In this document: in pieces, positions 1 to 8,877 of the stretch
Layout: each line of letters begins with the position of its first letter
Position numbering within the stretch: the first letter of the stretch is position 1
From: JBBPYA01 sp038200385
GTDB taxonomy: Bacteria; Actinomycetota; Actinomycetes; Mycobacteriales; Geodermatophilaceae
Assembly: GCA_038200385.1 (NCBI GenBank)
Contig: JBBPYA010000037.1
Coordinates: 1 to 25,690, forward strand
Length of the DNA stretch: 25,690 nucleotides
Direction: 5' to 3'
Position numbers and translations under genes: made by a program
The notes under the pieces: generated by a model
Databases searched by the model: none
Seen by the model: only the letters and a program-made list of their open reading frames with translations
Told to the model about the DNA's origin: nothing

Positions 1-1583
1 AGCGGCAGCAGCAGGGACAGCACCCGGGCGAGCAGCAGCAGACCGCCCACCAGCGCCAGCAATGGGAAGGCGATCAGCAACGGGTTCAGGGCGACTGACT
101 GCCCATAGGCGGCGACGCCACCCTGCTCGACGGCCCGCCGGTACACCCAGACCGCGGCCGCGAGGACAGTGAGCTCCCACGGCACCATCGACACCCGCCA
201 CCGTCGGCGGGGGCGGCCATCCACCCGTCGGAGGGACCCGATCGCGGCGATGCTGCCCAGTGCCACCAGCCCGGCCGCCGCGGCAAGGCCGACGGTCCGG
301 GCCGCGGTCACGACAGCGCCCGGCTCCAGCAGCGCCGAAGGCCCCAGCAGCCTGACCAGCGCGGCCGCCAGGCCCCATCCCAGCGCGGCACCGACGAGCA
401 CCGGCAGCAGCATTTCCAGGAGCGCCTTGACGCCGATCGGGCCCACCGCGACGCCCCGGGAGCGCAGCAGCGTCACCTCCCTGGAGCGTTGCTCGACCCA
501 CAGGCCGCCGGCCCCGGCCAGCAGCAGGAGCGCCATCAGCGTGGCGGTCAGGGAGATCGGGAGCACGGGACCCACGACGCTGTCCCGGGCACGGTGGGCC
601 GCGGCAACGTACGTCGTGAGGGAGTCGGCCCGCTGATAGCCGCCCCCACTGAGCCGCAGGAACGCGGCGGTGTCCCGCGCCCGCTGGGCCAGCCCGCTGA
701 TGGCGTCGTCGACCTGACGGGCCTCGCCCAGGCTGGCTCGCGCGGCATCGGTGGGGCTGTACCACCAGGCCTGGATCTCGGGGTCATCGGCCGCGCGCTG
801 AGCCAGCACCGGGACGAGGCCGAACAGGGTCGCGGAGTCGACCAGCACGAACGGCGGTGGGCGGCGCTCCAGAGTCGGGACGATGTAGTCGGCCCAGGAG
901 CACCAGTAGCCCGGCAGGACGCTCCCGAAGCGGTTGCCGGCGAGGTCCCGGTAGATGCCGGCGATCTGAGCGCTGCCGGAGGCGAGCTGCAGCGTGTCAC
1001 CTGCCACCAGGCCGCGGACTCCGGCGTACCGATCGGTGATCCAGACGCCCGGGCCGCCGACCGAGGACAGCACGTCGACGTGCCGGAGCGTGTCAGGCCT
1101 GGAGAACAGCGTCACCGTCTCGTTGACCGAGTCCGTCCCCGGTCGCAGCCGCGCCGAGTGGAGCAGCACGCGGTACGGCGCGGGCAGGCCGAGCCCGGTC
1201 ATCGTCGCCCGCACCAGCCGGTCGCCCTGCTCCACCTGCGCGCCGGTCTGGGGTGGATAGAAGTCCATCACGGGTTCGTCGTTGACCGCTGGATTGGACA
1301 CCGTCGGCAGCGCCCGCTCGGAACAGCCGGAGGCGATCTGCCGGCCGAGGGCCGCGGATCCGACCGAGGACAGGAACAGCGGCCCCGACGCGGCGGCGAC
1401 GCCGAGGATCGCGGTCGCCACGACCAGGGCCAGTACGACTCCAGGGCTGCCCCGCAGCAAGTAGACCGCCCGCGTCCCCGGCGCCGACCGCAGAAGCAGC
1501 AAGAACCGGCTGCGGACCTTTCGCGACCGCGCGGGCGGCGTTGCACGTTGCGTGGAATCGCCCCGCCCGGCGACGCGCGGCAT
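1..1583 (-). CDS. FtsX-like ABC transporter permease, C-terminus cut off by window edge
   Basis: This open frame starts at ATG 1583 behind a strong GGGGGAGG ribosome site and runs without a stop through the left edge, giving 527 codons. A basic N-terminus (residues 1-45) precedes one hydrophobic segment at about 48-72, then a long polar, presumably extracytoplasmic region to about residue 345. Several hydrophobic segments follow, starting with VLPISLTATLMALLLLAGAG. A cytoplasmic-type loop EQRSREVTLLRSRGV, rich in charged residues and LLRSRG, is typical of FtsX/MacB-type permeases. Such proteins usually work with a separate ATPase in lipoprotein release, efflux or envelope remodelling; the substrate cannot be inferred. 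No ATPase is in view, so it may lie beyond the edge. The family call is fairly secure, the role is not. Confidence 0.75.
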   Translation of the reverse strand, partial: MPRVAGRGDSTQRATPPARSRKVRSRFLLLLRSAPGTRAVYLLRGSPGVVLALVVATAILGVAAASGPLFLSSVGSAALGRQIASGCSERALPTVSNPAVNDEPVMDFYPPQTGAQVEQGDRLVRATMTGLGLPAPYRVLLHSARLRPGTDSVNETVTLFSRPDTLRHVDVLSSVGGPGVWITDRYAGVRGLVAGDTLQLASGSAQIAGIYRDLAGNRFGSVLPGYWCSWADYIVPTLERRPPPFVLVDSATLFGLVPVLAQRAADDPEIQAWWYSPTDAARASLGEARQVDDAISGLAQRARDTAAFLRLSGGGYQRADSLTTYVAAAHRARDSVVGPVLPISLTATLMALLLLAGAGGLWVEQRSREVTLLRSRGVAVGPIGVKALLEMLLPVLVGAALGWGLAAALVRLLGPSALLEPGAVVTAARTVGLAAAAGLVALGSIAAIGSLRRVDGRPRRRWRVSMVPWELTVLAAAVWVYRRAVEQGGVAAYGQSVALNPLLIAFPLLALVGGLLLLARVLSLLLP

Positions 1584-1796
1584 CGGCCTCCCCCTCGGTT
1601 CCGGGCTGACCCTGTCAGCGGGCTCGGAGGCGGGCCAGTAGCGGGCGACTTCCGTTACGTAGCCGTGACTAGCCCGGGGCCCACTACCGCGGATCTGCCG
1701 GCGCCCCGGCGCCGTCGATGGCGGTCCGGCTGGTCACCGGACGTTGGCCTTCCAGAGCCGGCGCCGGTTTCCCGCGACGCGGTAGAGCACCAGCAC

Positions 1797-2255
1797 CTAC
1801 GAGCCGCCCGGGTACCTGGCCAGGTAGCCGGTCAACATGTCGGCGTGCTCGGGGCCGAGCGTGCGGGGTATCCGGGTGAGGGCTCGGCCACCGCCGGCGT
1901 GGTCGACCTCCAGGACCGCGTCACCGCGCCAGAAGCGCACCACCCGAGCCTGGAGCACGAACCGCCCCAGAGTGATAGCGGCCGCACCGGTAGCGATCAG
2001 GTCCCGCACGGCTTGAGCGATCTCGCGGCGGTCGGCAGCCGTGACGGGAGGGGTCTCAGCCTCTTCGCGGGGCTGCCGCCGCCACTGCGCGATCTCCTCG
2101 TCGGTTGCCTGCCGACTTCCACCCGGGACGCCCGGACCGAATACAACGCCACCCCGGTATATCGGTGCCGGCTGGCGGTGCGGGCTCCGGTCGTCGAAGT
2201 AGACGTTGGCCGGGTCGATGATGCGCATCAGCGGCCGGGGCCACCGAAGGGCCAT
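1797..2255 (-). CDS. hypothetical protein, 152 aa
   Basis: I do not recognise this protein. ATG 2255 is preceded by GAGGTGAG, which overlaps the stop codon of the upstream YrhK-type gene (11-nt gap), so the two are probably co-transcribed. It is soluble in appearance, with no signal peptide or membrane segment. An N-terminal stretch with MRIIDPANVYFDD is followed by a polar Arg/Glu-rich linker, then a possible helix (DRREIAQAVRDLIATGAAAI) and a beta-rich C-terminal part (RFVLQARVVRFWRGDAVLEV) ending LARYPGGS. Coding character is supported by the ribosome site and by consistent G/C at third positions. The next gene downstream is the FtsX-like permease, 213 nt away. The intervening stretch holds a GC hairpin at 1699-1714 (stem CGGCGC/GCGCCG) that could be a weak terminator. 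Confidence 0.6.
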   Translation of the reverse strand: MALRWPRPLMRIIDPANVYFDDRSPHRQPAPIYRGGVVFGPGVPGGSRQATDEEIAQWRRQPREEAETPPVTAADRREIAQAVRDLIATGAAAITLGRFVLQARVVRFWRGDAVLEVDHAGGGRALTRIPRTLGPEHADMLTGYLARYPGGS

Positions 2256-2266
2256 GACCGCTCACC

Positions 2267-2539
2267 TCAATCCTGACCGTGCCGGCGCTTCTCCACCCGC
2301 ACTAGCAGTTCACCGAGTGAACCGAGCAGCATGCCGAGGCTCCCGAGCACGAAGATCCACACCGCGGTCGTCTTCACGCTCTGCCAGAAGAACAGGATGC
2401 TTCCGACGAAGAACAGCGAGTTGCCGAACAGGCCGATGCCGAGATGGATCCAGGGGAAGGCGTGGAGGAACTCGCCCAACCGGCGGCTGCGCTGCGGACC
2501 GGCGGCGACCTGCGACCGGCGCGAATCCTGGGTGCTCAC
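2267..2539 (-). CDS. small YrhK-type integral membrane protein, 90 aa
   Basis: The protein has a basic, polar N-terminus (about residues 1-25), then two hydrophobic segments, LGIGLFGNSLFFVGSILFF and VWIFVLGSLGMLLGSLGELL, and a charged C-terminus. The Gly-rich pattern G-N-S-L-F-F-V-G-S-I-L-F-F followed by G-S-L-G-M-L-L-G-S matches my recollection of the YrhK domain family, whose function is unknown. The GTG at 2539 has no spaced ribosome site. It lies exactly six bases after a TAGCGT -10-like box, so a leaderless transcript starting at the GTG is plausible. The gene sits 58 nt downstream of rbpA and is followed after 11 nt by an unrecognised gene, probably in one transcript. Confidence 0.7.
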   Translation of the reverse strand: MSTQDSRRSQVAAGPQRSRRLGEFLHAFPWIHLGIGLFGNSLFFVGSILFFWQSVKTTAVWIFVLGSLGMLLGSLGELLVRVEKRRHGQD

Positions 2540-2545
2540 CCTGGC

Positions 2546-2551
2546 ACGCTA
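2546..2551 (-). promoter_or_regulatory. candidate -10 box for a leaderless YrhK-type gene
   Basis: TAGCGT lies six bases upstream of GTG 2539, placing the expected transcription start on the start codon. No convincing -35 element is seen. Inferred from sequence only. Confidence 0.4.
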
Positions 2552-2597
2552 ACAACACACCCGGGGTCGCGCCGGTCGAGTCGGGCCGACGGCGGGA

Positions 2598-2936
2598 TCA
2601 GCTCCGGCGGCCGCGCACCTTGGCCAGGGCCTCGTCCAGGATGGCGGCGCCGTCGGCATCGCTGCGGCGTTCCCGGACGTAGGCCAGGTGGGTCTTGTAC
2701 GGCTCGTTGCGCGGCGCCGACGGCGGGCTCTGCTCCTGCCGCCCGGCCGGCAGGCCGCAGCGCGGGCAGTCCCACGCGTCGGGGATCGCCGCGTCCTCGG
2801 AAAAGGCAGGACGGGTCTCGTGACCGTTCGAGCACCAGAAGGGGATCCGGCGCCGCGGCGCCGCCTCCCCCCGCTCGGACTCCCCCATCGGTCCGGCGCC
2901 GACCCGGCTACCGCGGATTGCGTTTCCACCTGCCAC
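2598..2936 (-). CDS. rbpA: RNA polymerase-binding protein RbpA
   Basis: RbpA is an actinobacterial transcription factor that binds RNA polymerase and the principal sigma factor and stabilises the promoter open complex. The 112-aa product shows the expected order. An N-terminal tail (MAGGNAIRGSRVGAGPMGES) is followed by a zinc-binding core with C35, H39, C57 and C60 (WCSNGH … WDCPRCG), then a linker and the C-terminal sigma-interacting helix (LDEALAKVRGRR). The length is normal for the family. The start is GTG 2936, with AGGAG nine bases upstream. secG lies upstream, separated by a hairpin, as is common in this phylum. Family membership is clear. Confidence 0.95.
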   Translation of the reverse strand: MAGGNAIRGSRVGAGPMGESERGEAAPRRRIPFWCSNGHETRPAFSEDAAIPDAWDCPRCGLPAGRQEQSPPSAPRNEPYKTHLAYVRERRSDADGAAILDEALAKVRGRRS

Positions 2937-2961
2937 TTGTGCGTGCTCCTATCGACGGACT

Positions 2962-2991
2962 GCCGGTGCCTGGCCCCCCTGGCCGACCGGC
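2962..2991 (-). terminator. GC hairpin between secG and rbpA
   Basis: Outer arms GCCGGT (2962-2967) and ACCGGC (2986-2991) are perfectly complementary. Inner GGCC pairs can extend the stem. It starts 3 nt after the secG stop codon. There is no T-tract, so it may be an attenuator or RNA-processing hairpin instead of a strong terminator. Confidence 0.35.
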
Positions 2992-2993
2992 GG

Positions 2994-3227
2994 TCAGGTG
3001 GCCTTGAGCAGGATGCCCAAGGCGACGATGCAGATTGCCCAGACCAACCCGACGAAGATCGTGAGCCGGTTGAGGTTCTTCTCCACCACGGACGAGCCGG
3101 ACAACGACGACGTCACGCCTCCACCGAACATCGAGGACAACCCGCCGCCCTTCCCCTTGTGCAGCAGGATGAGCACGATCAGGCCCAAGCTCGTGGCGAT
3201 GGTCAGGATGGACAGCGCTGTGGTCAT
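2994..3227 (-). CDS. secG: preprotein translocase subunit SecG
   Basis: SecG is the small auxiliary subunit of the SecYEG channel in the cytoplasmic membrane. The 77-aa product has the two-helix topology of the family: a first membrane segment (about residues 3-21), a Gly/Ser-rich cytoplasmic loop (HKGKGGGLSSMFGGG … SGSSVVEKNLNRLT), and a second segment (about 55-74). The loop sequence is diagnostic. The start ATG at 3227 has no close ribosome site; GAGAGG lies more than 10 nt away. A possible -10 (TAATCT, 3267-3272) lies upstream, so secG may have its own promoter in addition to read-through from the glycolytic operon. It normally follows tpiA directly; here a lipoprotein gene lies between them. 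Confidence 0.95.
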   Translation of the reverse strand: MTTALSILTIATSLGLIVLILLHKGKGGGLSSMFGGGVTSSLSGSSVVEKNLNRLTIFVGLVWAICIVALGILLKAT

Positions 3228-3266
3228 GTCGGTGCTGTGAGCCTCTCTGGGGTCCGAACTGGGTAC

Positions 3267-3272
3267 AGATTA
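3267..3272 (-). promoter_or_regulatory. possible secG -10 box (TAATCT)
   Basis: TAATCT lies about 40 nt upstream of the secG ATG, in the 109-nt gap after the solute-binding protein gene. No convincing -35 is visible. This is weak, sequence-only evidence. Confidence 0.25.
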
Positions 3273-3336
3273 GCTGCCGGGCGGGTCCGGTGGCGTACGC
3301 ACCGGCGCCGGGTCCCGGCCGGCCGGCCGCAGCCGC

Positions 3337-5091
3337 TCATCGGACCCCGAGGGTGACCAGGTCGTACCCCGCGTACGCCGGGTGCAGGTAGGCGTTGTGC
3401 AGCCGTTCCCCGACCAGGTGGATTACCCGCTCCTCGAGCAGCGGTAGGTAGGCCGCCAGCGAGACCAGCGTCGAGTCCAGCTCCCGCCATGCTGCCAACG
3501 CCCTGCTCGGGTCGGGTTCGGCCAGCGTGGCCGTCAGCAGGGTGGTCAGCTCCGGGGTGGCGATCTGGGCGTAGTTGGCGTTGCCGGTCGGCCGGACCGC
3601 TCCGACCAGCGGCGGGTAGTACGTCGCCGGCGTCGGCAGGTCGCTGGCCCAGGAAGTGACCAGGATGCCGTAGCCCTCGGTGGCCACCGTCTGCGGCGTA
3701 CCGATCTCGGTGGTGTAGTAGGTCGCCGGGTCCAGTGCGGCCACGTCGGCCCGCACCCCGATCTCCCCCAGCGCCGTGGCCACCGCGTGGGCCACCTCCA
3801 CCGGTGGCTGCTCGTCCGGGACGGCGATCCGGACGTCGAAGCCGTCCGGACGGCCGCAGGCGGCGAGTTCGCGCCCGGCCACGACCGGGTCCGGCTGCTC
3901 CGCGACGTCGGAGAAGTCGCGGTACCCGGGCAGCGTTCGGGGCCACAGCGTCCCGGTCGGCAGCGTCCCGGTCGGCAGCGTCTGGGACGCGCCGCCGAGG
4001 GCTGCGACCAGGGCCGGGCGGTTCAGCGCCGCGGCGACCGCCCGCCGGCAGTGCACGTTGTCCATCGGCGGCACCGTGGTGGGCAGCGCCAGCATCCGCA
4101 CGGTGCCCCGCGTGCTTCGGTCCGTTCGGGACAGCATCGACGGCTCGGCCGCGATCCGGGGCCAGGTCTCGGCCGCGACCCCGGTCGGCATCACGTCCAC
4201 GTCAGCGGTGCCGGCGATGATCCGCCGGTCCCGCTCCACGTCGGTCAGTCCGGTCCGGACGGACACCCGGTCCGGCAGTGCCGTCCGCACCGGGTCCGTC
4301 TGGCGGTCCCAGTAGGGGTTGCGCTCCAGGCTAATTCCGAGCACCGGATCGACCGAGCTGATCCGGTACGGCCCGGAGGACACCGGGCGGTCGCCGTACG
4401 CCGCGCCGGTGTCCTGCCCGCGCGGCACCGGGCTGCTCGACGGCAGCGCCAGGATGTGGTCGAAGTCGGCGTAGGGCCGGTTCAGTCTGAACACGATCGT
4501 GGACTCGTCGGGGGTCTGCACGGTGGCCAGCCCGAGCTTGTCCGCCGTGGCGTCGCGGTATGGGCCGGCGTAGGCGTTCTTGGGGTCGTCGAGCAGGTCG
4601 ACGACGTACGTCGGGCCGCCGACGACCACATCGGAGGCGAAGGACCGCTCGATGCCGTACTTGACGTCCTGCGCGGTGATAGGCGCCCCGGTCTCGAAGC
4701 GTCGGCCCGGCGCGAGGGTGTAGGTCCAGGTCCGGCCGCCGTCCGAGGGGACGCCCAGGCCGGTCGCCAGGTCGGGTACGAGGTCTGCGCCGGGCGATCC
4801 CGGCGCCGCGGCGTACGTGACGAGGGTGCGGGTGTACAGCCGCATCAGGTTCCAGACCCACGGCGAGTACGAGCGGGCCGGGTCCAGGCTGTCCGGAGTC
4901 CCCGCGACGATGCGCAGGGTGCCGCCGGTCGCCGTCGACGGGGACCGCGGCGCGGTGAGCCCCTCGTCGGAGACGACGTCGGCCTTGACCGGCGCGGACT
5001 CGCTGCGGGTGGGCGGTGCAGTACAGGCAGTGAGCACCAGGATGCCCAGCAGGACCGCTGCCGTCGGCAGACTGGTCCGGCTGCGCTGCAT
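3337..5091 (-). CDS. family-5 (peptide-type) ABC transporter substrate-binding lipoprotein
   Basis: This 584-aa secreted lipoprotein resembles the DppA/OppA-type solute-binding family. The signal peptide ends in a lipobox LTAC with the acylated Cys at residue 23. The mature protein shows family-5 hallmarks: TLRIVAGTPDSLDPARSYS near the start, DLATGLGVPSDGGRTWTYTL, the ITAQDVKYGIERSF helix, and GPYRISSVDP … LERNPYWD. These define the periplasmic-type ligand fold. No permease or ATPase gene accompanies it, so its transporter partner, if any, is elsewhere and the ligand is unknown. It lies 60 nt downstream of tpiA and 109 nt upstream of secG on the same strand, probably read from the gap promoter. 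A 15-bp tandem duplication (3946-3975) encodes a doubled LPTGT. Confidence 0.88.
   Translation of the reverse strand: MQRSRTSLPTAAVLLGILVLTACTAPPTRSESAPVKADVVSDEGLTAPRSPSTATGGTLRIVAGTPDSLDPARSYSPWVWNLMRLYTRTLVTYAAAPGSPGADLVPDLATGLGVPSDGGRTWTYTLAPGRRFETGAPITAQDVKYGIERSFASDVVVGGPTYVVDLLDDPKNAYAGPYRDATADKLGLATVQTPDESTIVFRLNRPYADFDHILALPSSSPVPRGQDTGAAYGDRPVSSGPYRISSVDPVLGISLERNPYWDRQTDPVRTALPDRVSVRTGLTDVERDRRIIAGTADVDVMPTGVAAETWPRIAAEPSMLSRTDRSTRGTVRMLALPTTVPPMDNVHCRRAVAAALNRPALVAALGGASQTLPTGTLPTGTLWPRTLPGYRDFSDVAEQPDPVVAGRELAACGRPDGFDVRIAVPDEQPPVEVAHAVATALGEIGVRADVAALDPATYYTTEIGTPQTVATEGYGILVTSWASDLPTPATYYPPLVGAVRPTGNANYAQIATPELTTLLTATLAEPDPSRALAAWRELDSTLVSLAAYLPLLEERVIHLVGERLHNAYLHPAYAGYDLVTLGVR
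3946..3975. repeat. 15-bp tandem duplication inside the solute-binding protein gene
   Basis: The unit cagcgtcccggtcgg occurs twice back to back, and a partial third copy (cagcgtc) follows at 3976-3982. It stays in frame and adds one extra Leu-Pro-Thr-Gly-Thr to the protein. Confidence 0.85.
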
Positions 5092-5151
5092 GCTGGTGCG
5101 GCCCTTCCCCTCCTCCGCGCGAGATGTGCCGGTCCGGCCCGCTCAGCGCGG

Positions 5152-5934
5152 CTAGGTGCCGGCCGGTACGGCGCCGCGGCAGATCAGCGCGAACTCGTCC
5201 CCGTCGAGGCTGGCGCCCCCGACCAAGGCCCCGTCGACGTCGGGCTGGGCGAGGATGCCCGGGGTGTTCGAAGCCTTCACTGATCCGCCGTACAGGATAC
5301 GCACCGCTACCGCCAGTTCGGTCGAGTACCGCTCGGCCAGCCGGTTGCGCAGCGCCCCGCACACCTCCTGCGCATCCTCGGGAGTGGCGACCTCGCCGGT
5401 CCCGATCGCCCACACCGGCTCGTAGGCCAGGACGAGAGCGCCGAGGTCGCCCTCGGCGCAGCCGCGCAGGGCACCGTCGAGTTGCGCCACGCAGTGCGCG
5501 ACCTGCTCGCCGGCCTCCCGGACCGGCAACGCCTCGCCGACGCACACGATCGGGGTGAGCTGCCGGCGCAGGGCGGCGGTGAGCTTGGCGTGCACCGTGG
5601 CGTCGTCCTCGCCGTGGTGCTCCCGGCGCTCGGAGTGGCCGAGCACGACGTAGCTGCAGCCCAGCTTGGTCAGCATCGTGGCGCTGATGTCGCCGGTGTA
5701 GGCGCCGTCCGGGTGCGGGGAGACGTCCTGCGCTCCGTAGCCGAGCAGCAGGTGGTCACCGTCGATCAGGGTCTGCACGCTGCGCAGCGACACGAACGGG
5801 GGAAGCACCACGACCTCGACGGCGCGCAGGGTCGCCTCGTCCACGCCGAAGGCGACCTTCTGGACCAGCGCAATCGCCTCGAGGTGGTTCAGGTTCATCT
5901 TCCAGTTGCCCGCGATCAGCGGGCGGCGGGCCAC
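5152..5934 (-). CDS. tpiA: triosephosphate isomerase
   Basis: This enzyme interconverts dihydroxyacetone phosphate and glyceraldehyde 3-phosphate in the cytosol. The 260-aa product has every active-site landmark: N10 and K12 in GNWKMN, the electrophile H100 in GHSERR, the catalytic base E172 in AYEPVWAIGTG (followed by the flexible loop), and the phosphate-binding YGGSVK and GALVGGASL segments near the C-terminus. Length is normal. The start is GTG 5934, directly abutting the TGA of pgk (TGAGTG, no gap). Its ribosome site GGAGGA lies in the end of pgk, so translation is likely coupled. It is the third gene of the gap-pgk-tpiA operon. Confidence 0.97.
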   Translation of the reverse strand: MARRPLIAGNWKMNLNHLEAIALVQKVAFGVDEATLRAVEVVVLPPFVSLRSVQTLIDGDHLLLGYGAQDVSPHPDGAYTGDISATMLTKLGCSYVVLGHSERREHHGEDDATVHAKLTAALRRQLTPIVCVGEALPVREAGEQVAHCVAQLDGALRGCAEGDLGALVLAYEPVWAIGTGEVATPEDAQEVCGALRNRLAERYSTELAVAVRILYGGSVKASNTPGILAQPDVDGALVGGASLDGDEFALICRGAVPAGT

Positions 5935-7134
<1,200 letters not shown>

Positions 7135-7146
7135 CGGGCCGGACCC

Positions 7147-8151
7147 CTAGATCTTCGAGGCGACGAGGACGGTGAGGTCGACGAGCCGGTTGGAATAGCC
7201 CCACTCGTTGTCGTACCACCCGACCACCTTGACCTGGTTGCCGATCACCTTGGTCAGTCCGGAGTCGAAGATGCAGGAGGAGGGGTCGGTGACGATGTCA
7301 CTGGAGACGATCGGGTCCTCGGTGTAGGTCAGGATGCCCTTGAGCGGGCCGTCGGCGGCGGCCTTGAAGGCCGCGTTCACCTCCGCGACGGTGGTGTCCC
7401 GGCCGACCGTGACCGTGAGGTCGGTCGCGGAGCCGGTGGGGACCGGGACCCGCAGGGCGTAGCCGTCCAGCTTGCCCTGCAGCTCGGGCAGCACCAGCCC
7501 GATCGCCTTGGCCGCGCCGGTGCTGGTGGGAACCACGTTGATCGCGGCGGCCCGTGCCCTGCGCAGGTCCTTGTGCGGCGCGTCCTGCAGGTTCTGGTCC
7601 TGGGTGTAGGCGTGGATGGTGGTCATCAGACCGCTGCGCACCTCGAACTCGTCGTGCAGCACCTTGGCCAGGGGAGCCAGGCAGTTCGTCGTACACGATG
7701 CGTTGGAGATCACCGTCTGGCTGCCGTCGTAGCGGTCCTCGTTGGCGCCCAGGACCACGGTGAGGTCCTCCCCCTTGGCCGGTGCGGAGATGATGACCTT
7801 CTTGGCGCCGCCCGGGTCCACGTGGGCGCGGGCCTTGTCGGCGTCGGTGAAGAACCCGGTGGACTCGATCACAACATCGACGCCCAGCTCGCCCCACGGC
7901 AGCGCGCCGGGATCACGCTCGGCAAGGATCCGCAGCGTGCTGCCGTCGATCTGGATCCCGTCGTCGGTCACCGAGACCTGCGCGGGCAGCCGGCCGAGGA
8001 CGCTGTCGTAGCGCAGCAGGTGCGCCATGGTGGCCAGGTCACCCAGGTCGTTGGCGGCCACGATCTCGATGTCCTGCCCGCTGGCCTGGGCGGCCCGCCA
8101 GAAGTTTCGGCCGATCCGGCCGAACCCGTTGATCCCTACCCGGACGGTCAC
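7147..8151 (-). CDS. gap: glyceraldehyde-3-phosphate dehydrogenase, type I
   Basis: This is the NAD-dependent phosphorylating GAPDH of glycolysis, 334 aa. The N-terminal Rossmann motif is VGINGFGRIGR. The catalytic cysteine is C153 in SNASCTTNCLAP, its partner is H180 (TTIHAYTQDQ), and the C-terminal GWYDNEWGYSNRLVDL block is intact. The frame remains open 52 codons further upstream to 8307. I chose GTG 8151 because the family's N-terminus begins there and a GAGGAGA ribosome site precedes it. It heads the gap-pgk-tpiA transcript. A -10-like TAGGGT lies about 40 nt upstream. The usual upstream neighbour whiA is displaced by about 7 kb. Confidence 0.97.
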   Translation of the reverse strand: MTVRVGINGFGRIGRNFWRAAQASGQDIEIVAANDLGDLATMAHLLRYDSVLGRLPAQVSVTDDGIQIDGSTLRILAERDPGALPWGELGVDVVIESTGFFTDADKARAHVDPGGAKKVIISAPAKGEDLTVVLGANEDRYDGSQTVISNASCTTNCLAPLAKVLHDEFEVRSGLMTTIHAYTQDQNLQDAPHKDLRRARAAAINVVPTSTGAAKAIGLVLPELQGKLDGYALRVPVPTGSATDLTVTVGRDTTVAEVNAAFKAAADGPLKGILTYTEDPIVSSDIVTDPSSCIFDSGLTKVIGNQVKVVGWYDNEWGYSNRLVDLTVLVASKI

Positions 8152-8188
8152 TGATTCTCCTCGTCTGCGCCGGTGAAAGCTCCCGATG

Positions 8189-8194
8189 ACCCTA
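8189..8194 (-). promoter_or_regulatory. candidate -10 box of the gap-pgk-tpiA operon
   Basis: TAGGGT lies upstream of GTG 8151, implying a leader of about 30 nt that contains the GAGGAGA ribosome site. No good -35 box is seen. Confidence 0.4.
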
Positions 8195-8305
8195 CCCAGA
8201 CGGTGCCGGCCCGATCGAGCGCGGCAGCCGCTGTCGGATTCCCCGCGCCCCCGTTCGTCGCAATGAGGGAGCGGGCACCGACCCCGCCGACCGGAAGGAG
8301 ACACC

Positions 8306-8411
8306 ATGCCGAAGTACGCCGTACTGATCTACTCCGATGAGACCGAGGGCTGGACCCCGAGCAGGAGAACGCCGTGATGGACGGCTACTGGGCCTATTCC
8401 GACCTGCTCAC
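8306..8411 (+). pseudogene. 5' remnant of a DGPF/YCII-family gene
   Basis: A good ribosome site (AAGGAG) and ATG 8306 open a frame reading MPKYAVLIYSDETEGWT, which is the typical N-terminus of YCII-related DGPF proteins. That frame stops at codon 24. Shifting by one base restores a family-like continuation (EQENAVMDGYWAYSDLL, to about 8411), so a single-base indel occurred around 8350-8360. The remaining two-thirds of the gene is missing; sigma-factor-like sequence follows in another frame. DGPF genes are known genomic partners of ECF42 sigma factors, consistent with what lies just downstream. The product is not functional as it stands. Confidence 0.7.
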
Positions 8412-8820
8412 CCCGGCGCCTGGCTCGCCACGACGGCCCGGCACCGGGCGCTGGACCGGGCGCGGCGGTCCCGAGCGTACGCCGGCAAGCTCGCCGTGCT
8501 GGAGCGGCAGGAGGCGCTCACCGTCAGCTCGCCGTCGTGGCAGCTCCCCGAGGTACGCGCGGCTGCTCGACCTGAACCCCTCGCCGGTCGTCCGGCTCAA
8601 CCATGCGGTCGCCCCGGCGATGGTCCGTGGCCCGGAAGCGGGTCCACGGCTGCTGGTCGGCCTGGACGCCGAGCTCGGGGACTACCACTACCGGCACGCC
8701 GCCCGCGGGGAGCTGCTGCGGCTGGCCGGCGACCGGCCGGCCGCCCGGGCGGCGGTGCAGCGCGCGCTGGCGCTGGTCGGCAACGAGCCGGAGCGTCGCC
8801 TGCTGCGAGCCCGCCTGGCC
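8403..8820 (+). pseudogene. decayed ECF42-type sigma factor, two out-of-frame fragments
   Basis: Two pieces of one family survive in different frames. At about 8403-8520 the frame reads PGAWLATTARHRALDRARRS and then GKLAVLERQEA, which resembles the end of sigma region 2 in ECF42/SigJ-like factors (typically P-G-A-W-L-T-x-A-R-x-R-A-x-D-R-x-R-R). At 8554-8820, in the frame shifted by one, it reads YARLLDLNPSPVVRLNHAVA, then GPEAGPRLLVGLD, DYHYRHAARGELLRLAGD and RALALVGNEPERRLLRARLA. This is the TPR-like C-terminal extension of the same family. The middle, about 200 residues in intact members, is absent. There is no intact start. Frames, order and family agree, so I read it as one gene collapsed by deletions. 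Confidence 0.75.
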
Positions 8821-8839
8821 GCGCCCACCGCGGGGACCG

Positions 8840-8877
8840 GGCCGGCAGCTCGCGGTCAGCCCACCGGGCTGCCGGCC
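8840..8877. terminator. 10-bp inverted repeat at the 3' end of the L,D-transpeptidase gene
   Basis: Arms at 8840-8849 (GGCCGGCAGC) and 8868-8877 (GCTGCCGGCC) are perfectly complementary, separated by 18 nt. They span the stop codon of the transpeptidase gene and follow the sigma-factor remnant, so it could end transcription from either side. There is no T-tract. Confidence 0.4.

Noticed and set aside
489..2276. 595-aa plus-strand open frame
   Set aside because: It overlaps the minus-strand permease and the 152-aa gene, is Arg/Gly/Pro-rich low-information sequence and has no ribosome site; it is a high-GC antisense shadow.
3946..3975. LPTGT repeat as sortase signals
   Set aside because: LPTGT is not LPxTG, lies in mid-protein and lacks a following hydrophobic segment and basic tail; it results from a 15-bp duplication.
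8152..8307. 52-codon upstream extension of gap
   Set aside because: The extension is Arg/Gly/Ser-rich, unlike GAPDH, and the GTG at 8151 has the ribosome site and matches the family N-terminus.
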